Shown here in pieces: positions 4,324 to 6,549 of a stretch of DNA of 6,549 nt (within the stretch, counting starts at the first letter, position 1; every line of letters begins with the position of its first letter). The stretch is from contig JAACDS010000201.1 of the NCBI GenBank assembly GCA_009936895.1, forward strand, positions 1-6,549, given 5' to 3'. The notes beneath the pieces were generated by a model. That model was given only the letters and a program-made list of their open reading frames with translations, ran no database searches and was not told the origin of the DNA. The position numbers and the translations under genes are program-made. Source of the stretch: Pseudomonadota bacterium. GTDB taxonomy: Bacteria; Pseudomonadota; Gammaproteobacteria; Pseudomonadales; Azotimanducaceae.

Positions 4324-6528
4324 ATGCAATCGACTACTCCTGCGGTTCGCGACTTAGTGCTGGTTGGCGGCGGTCACAGCCATGTTCAGGTTCTCAGGCA
4401 CTTTGCCATGAACCCAGTGCCAGGGGTCCGTCTCACCCTGGTGTCGGATGCTGATGTCTCTCCCTATTCGGGCATGGTGCCAGGCTATATCGCCGGGCAT
4501 TACACGCTGCATGATATTCATATCGCCCTTGAGCCACTATGCCGCGCAGCAGGCGCACGTTTCCTTTGCGCCGAGGTCTTGGGTCTGGATACCGCGAACA
4601 AACGGATTCTTTTGCAGGATCGACCGGGCCTCTGCTACGACTTGGTATCTATCAACTGCGGTGCCAGTCCGAAGCTCAACGGAATGGCGGGTATCGCCGT
4701 GAAACCAATAACCGGATTTTTGGCCCATTGGCCTGAATTGAAGTCCACCATTGAGGCGCGTGAAACGACGACGCTCGGTCTCGTGGGGGCAGGCGCCGGG
4801 GGCGTGGAAATGGCCATGGCCTGTCGGGCCAGCTTACCGCCCCAAACCCAGATTGTGTTGATCGGGCCCAAGCTGCTGCCGGGTTTGAGTCAGCGAGCCG
4901 AAGTGCTGACAAAACGGGCGCTTGTCCGAAAACGGATTGAATACATTGCCCAGCGCGTCACCGCCAGCGCACTGTCCGATAGCGGCTATCGCCTGCAGTT
5001 GCTCGACGGCATGGAAAAACGTGTCGATCATTTGTTGTGGGTGACGGATGTGCAGGCCCCGGAGTGGTTGGCGGCATCGGGTTTGGCCTGCGATGCCAGA
5101 GGCTTTCCAAGCGTGGGAGCTGACCTGCGGAGCGTCAGCGATTCCAGTGTCTTTGTTGCCGGCGACGCTGCTCACTTGCAAGGCCAAGAGCGCGCCAAAG
5201 CTGGCGTTTACGCGGTGCGGGCTGCTCCGGTGCTGGCCAAAAATCTAGCCTTGGCTGTGCAGGGCAAATCTCTCACTGGCGCGCCGTCACGGTTTAAAGC
5301 CCAGCGTTCATTTCTAACGCTGATTGGCGTTGGCGGCATGGATGATCCGGATGCCATTGCGACCAAGGGGCCTTTTGCGCTGCAGGGTAATCTGCTGTGG
5401 CGGCTAAAGGATCGAATAGACCGGCGCTTTATGGCCCGCTACAACGACCTGCCTGATATGGCGGCTTCAGAACAAGCTGTGTCGCCCAATCTGAGTCCAG
5501 TTTTGGCCGCAGATCTGCCCGAGGATTTGATGCGTTGTGGTGGCTGCGGGGCAAAACTCGCGGCGGACCCGTTACGTCGTGTTTTGGCGCGATTGCCAGA
5601 CCAAGCTGCTGACCATGTCGCTCTGGGTATCGGTGATGACGCCGCCCAGTTGAATCACGGAGCTGGCTCAACCTTGGTGAGCGTGGATGGTTTTAGGGCC
5701 ATGATCGACGATCCCTATCTGTTGGGGCGCATCTGCGCGCATCACAGTCTGAATGATTTGTTCGCTATGGGAGCCGCCCCAACCGCAGCCCTCGCCTTGG
5801 TGACCCTGCCACTGATGGCGCAACACATGATGGAAGAAGACCTGTTCCAGTTGCTCAGCGGCGCCGTGGATGTGCTCAATGCTCATGGCGCCCCTTGGGT
5901 GGGAGGTCACTCCGCCGAAGGCGCAGAGCTCAGCATCGCGTTAACCGTTACCGGTGCGCCGGCTGAGGTCACGCTGACGAAAGCCGGTGGCCAGGTTGGA
6001 GATGTGCTGTTGCTGACCAAGCCGTTAGGTACCGGTGTCATTTTGGCAAGTGCCATGCGTGGTATTCACCTCGCTGGCTCGGTGCCCGCGTGCCTTGAGT
6101 CGATGAATACAAGTAACGCGCCTTCGTTGAATATCCTCCAGCGGTACGGTGTCAAGGCGCTGACCGATGTGACCGGGTTTGGGCTGATTGGCCACTTGGG
6201 AGAAATGCTGCGCGCGAGCCGATGTGGAGTCGAGCTCAGGCTGGCCGAGGTGCCCGTATTGACAGGTGGACTGGAATTGGCCCAGCAGGGCGTGCGCAGT
6301 TCGATACAAGGGGCAAATGCTCAGGCACTCGATGACTTCACGGTGATGCCCTCAGCCACCGACACAGATCGGCTGAATTTGCTCAGCGATCCACAGACAT
6401 CTGGTGGTTTGCTGGCCTGTATTCCTGCGGAGCAGGCTGGTGCCTGTCTCAGCGCGCTCAAAGCGGCGGGTGTTCCGGCAGCGGTCGTGGGTACGCTCTT
6501 AGCGGAAGATAGGCTGTTCATCGTCTAG
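4324..6528 (+). CDS. selD: Fusion of FAD/NAD(P)H oxidoreductase and selenide, water dikinase (selenophosphate synthetase)
   Basis: This 734-aa two-domain protein carries, at residues 8 to about 370, a pyridine-nucleotide-disulfide-oxidoreductase fold of the NADH-dehydrogenase-like kind. It shows an FAD-binding GGGHSH (15-20), a second Rossmann motif GAGAGG with Glu162 (155-162) for NAD(P)H, and the FAD-contacting VAGDAAH (278-284). No redox-active CxxxxC pair is visible. Residues from about 395 to the end are SelD, which makes selenophosphate from selenide and ATP. GGCGAK (406-411) holds Cys408 and Lys411, matching E. coli Cys17 and Lys20, while E. coli Cys19 is Ala409 here. GDDAA (437-441), SVDGF (453-457), GGHS (527-530), DVTGFGLIGHL (615-625) and DPQTSGGLL (689-697) complete the ATP/Mg site. 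Fusions of this type are known in marine bacteria. The flavin domain may supply reduced selenium, but that is inference. Selenophosphate users (tRNA 2-selenouridine synthase or SelA) are not in the window. Initiation has only a weak CCAGG nearby, 21 bp after the preceding stop. Confidence 0.95.
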   Translation: MQSTTPAVRDLVLVGGGHSHVQVLRHFAMNPVPGVRLTLVSDADVSPYSGMVPGYIAGHYTLHDIHIALEPLCRAAGARFLCAEVLGLDTANKRILLQDRPGLCYDLVSINCGASPKLNGMAGIAVKPITGFLAHWPELKSTIEARETTTLGLVGAGAGGVEMAMACRASLPPQTQIVLIGPKLLPGLSQRAEVLTKRALVRKRIEYIAQRVTASALSDSGYRLQLLDGMEKRVDHLLWVTDVQAPEWLAASGLACDARGFPSVGADLRSVSDSSVFVAGDAAHLQGQERAKAGVYAVRAAPVLAKNLALAVQGKSLTGAPSRFKAQRSFLTLIGVGGMDDPDAIATKGPFALQGNLLWRLKDRIDRRFMARYNDLPDMAASEQAVSPNLSPVLAADLPEDLMRCGGCGAKLAADPLRRVLARLPDQAADHVALGIGDDAAQLNHGAGSTLVSVDGFRAMIDDPYLLGRICAHHSLNDLFAMGAAPTAALALVTLPLMAQHMMEEDLFQLLSGAVDVLNAHGAPWVGGHSAEGAELSIALTVTGAPAEVTLTKAGGQVGDVLLLTKPLGTGVILASAMRGIHLAGSVPACLESMNTSNAPSLNILQRYGVKALTDVTGFGLIGHLGEMLRASRCGVELRLAEVPVLTGGLELAQQGVRSSIQGANAQALDDFTVMPSATDTDRLNLLSDPQTSGGLLACIPAEQAGACLSALKAAGVPAAVVGTLLAEDRLFIV

Positions 6529-6549
6529 CCACCCGGTCTGCTGACTCGG

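Noticed and set aside
6529..6549. Start of a downstream gene or terminator after the selD fusion
   Set aside because: Only 21 bp remain, with no start codon preceded by a ribosome binding site and no complete hairpin, so nothing can be called.

Overview
The window looks like chromosomal DNA from a heterotrophic, probably aerobic proteobacterium. A marine gammaproteobacterium is the best guess, because a CYP153-type P450 with its own [2Fe-2S] ferredoxin and a flavoprotein-SelD fusion both fit that group. This is inferred from gene families; there is no rRNA or other phylogenetic marker. All six genes lie on the + strand and are densely packed. I see no mobile element, CRISPR array, tRNA or rRNA.

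Layout. (1) Positions 25-1589 hold a two-gene electron-transfer/oxygenase unit: a putidaredoxin-type ferredoxin whose stop codon overlaps the start of a CYP153-family P450 (TAATG). A strong intrinsic terminator with a UUCG loop follows at 1610-1634. (2) Positions 1671-2393 encode an alpha/beta hydrolase-fold protein with Cys in place of the nucleophile Ser, starting only 36 bp after the terminator. (3) After a 134-bp gap containing an imperfect inverted repeat, 2528-3028 encodes a cytoplasmic cyclophilin-type peptidyl-prolyl isomerase. (4) Positions 3097-4302 encode a class III (CaiB/BaiF) CoA-transferase. (5) After 21 bp, 4324-6528 encodes a 734-aa fusion of an FAD/NAD(P)H-dependent oxidoreductase domain to selenophosphate synthetase (SelD).

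How they fit together. The ferredoxin very probably feeds electrons to the P450, which by family would hydroxylate the terminal carbon of alkanes or similar aliphatic chains. The required ferredoxin reductase is not in the window. The hydrolase and the CoA-transferase could act on downstream acyl or ester intermediates, but the sequence does not show this. The cyclophilin is a general folding factor. The SelD fusion makes selenophosphate for tRNA selenouridine or selenoprotein synthesis and seems unrelated to alkane metabolism.

No clearly new multi-gene system is visible. The points most worth a second look are the Cys-nucleophile hydrolase with no obvious catalytic His at the usual place, the redox-SelD fusion, and the terminator placed just ahead of the hydrolase gene.
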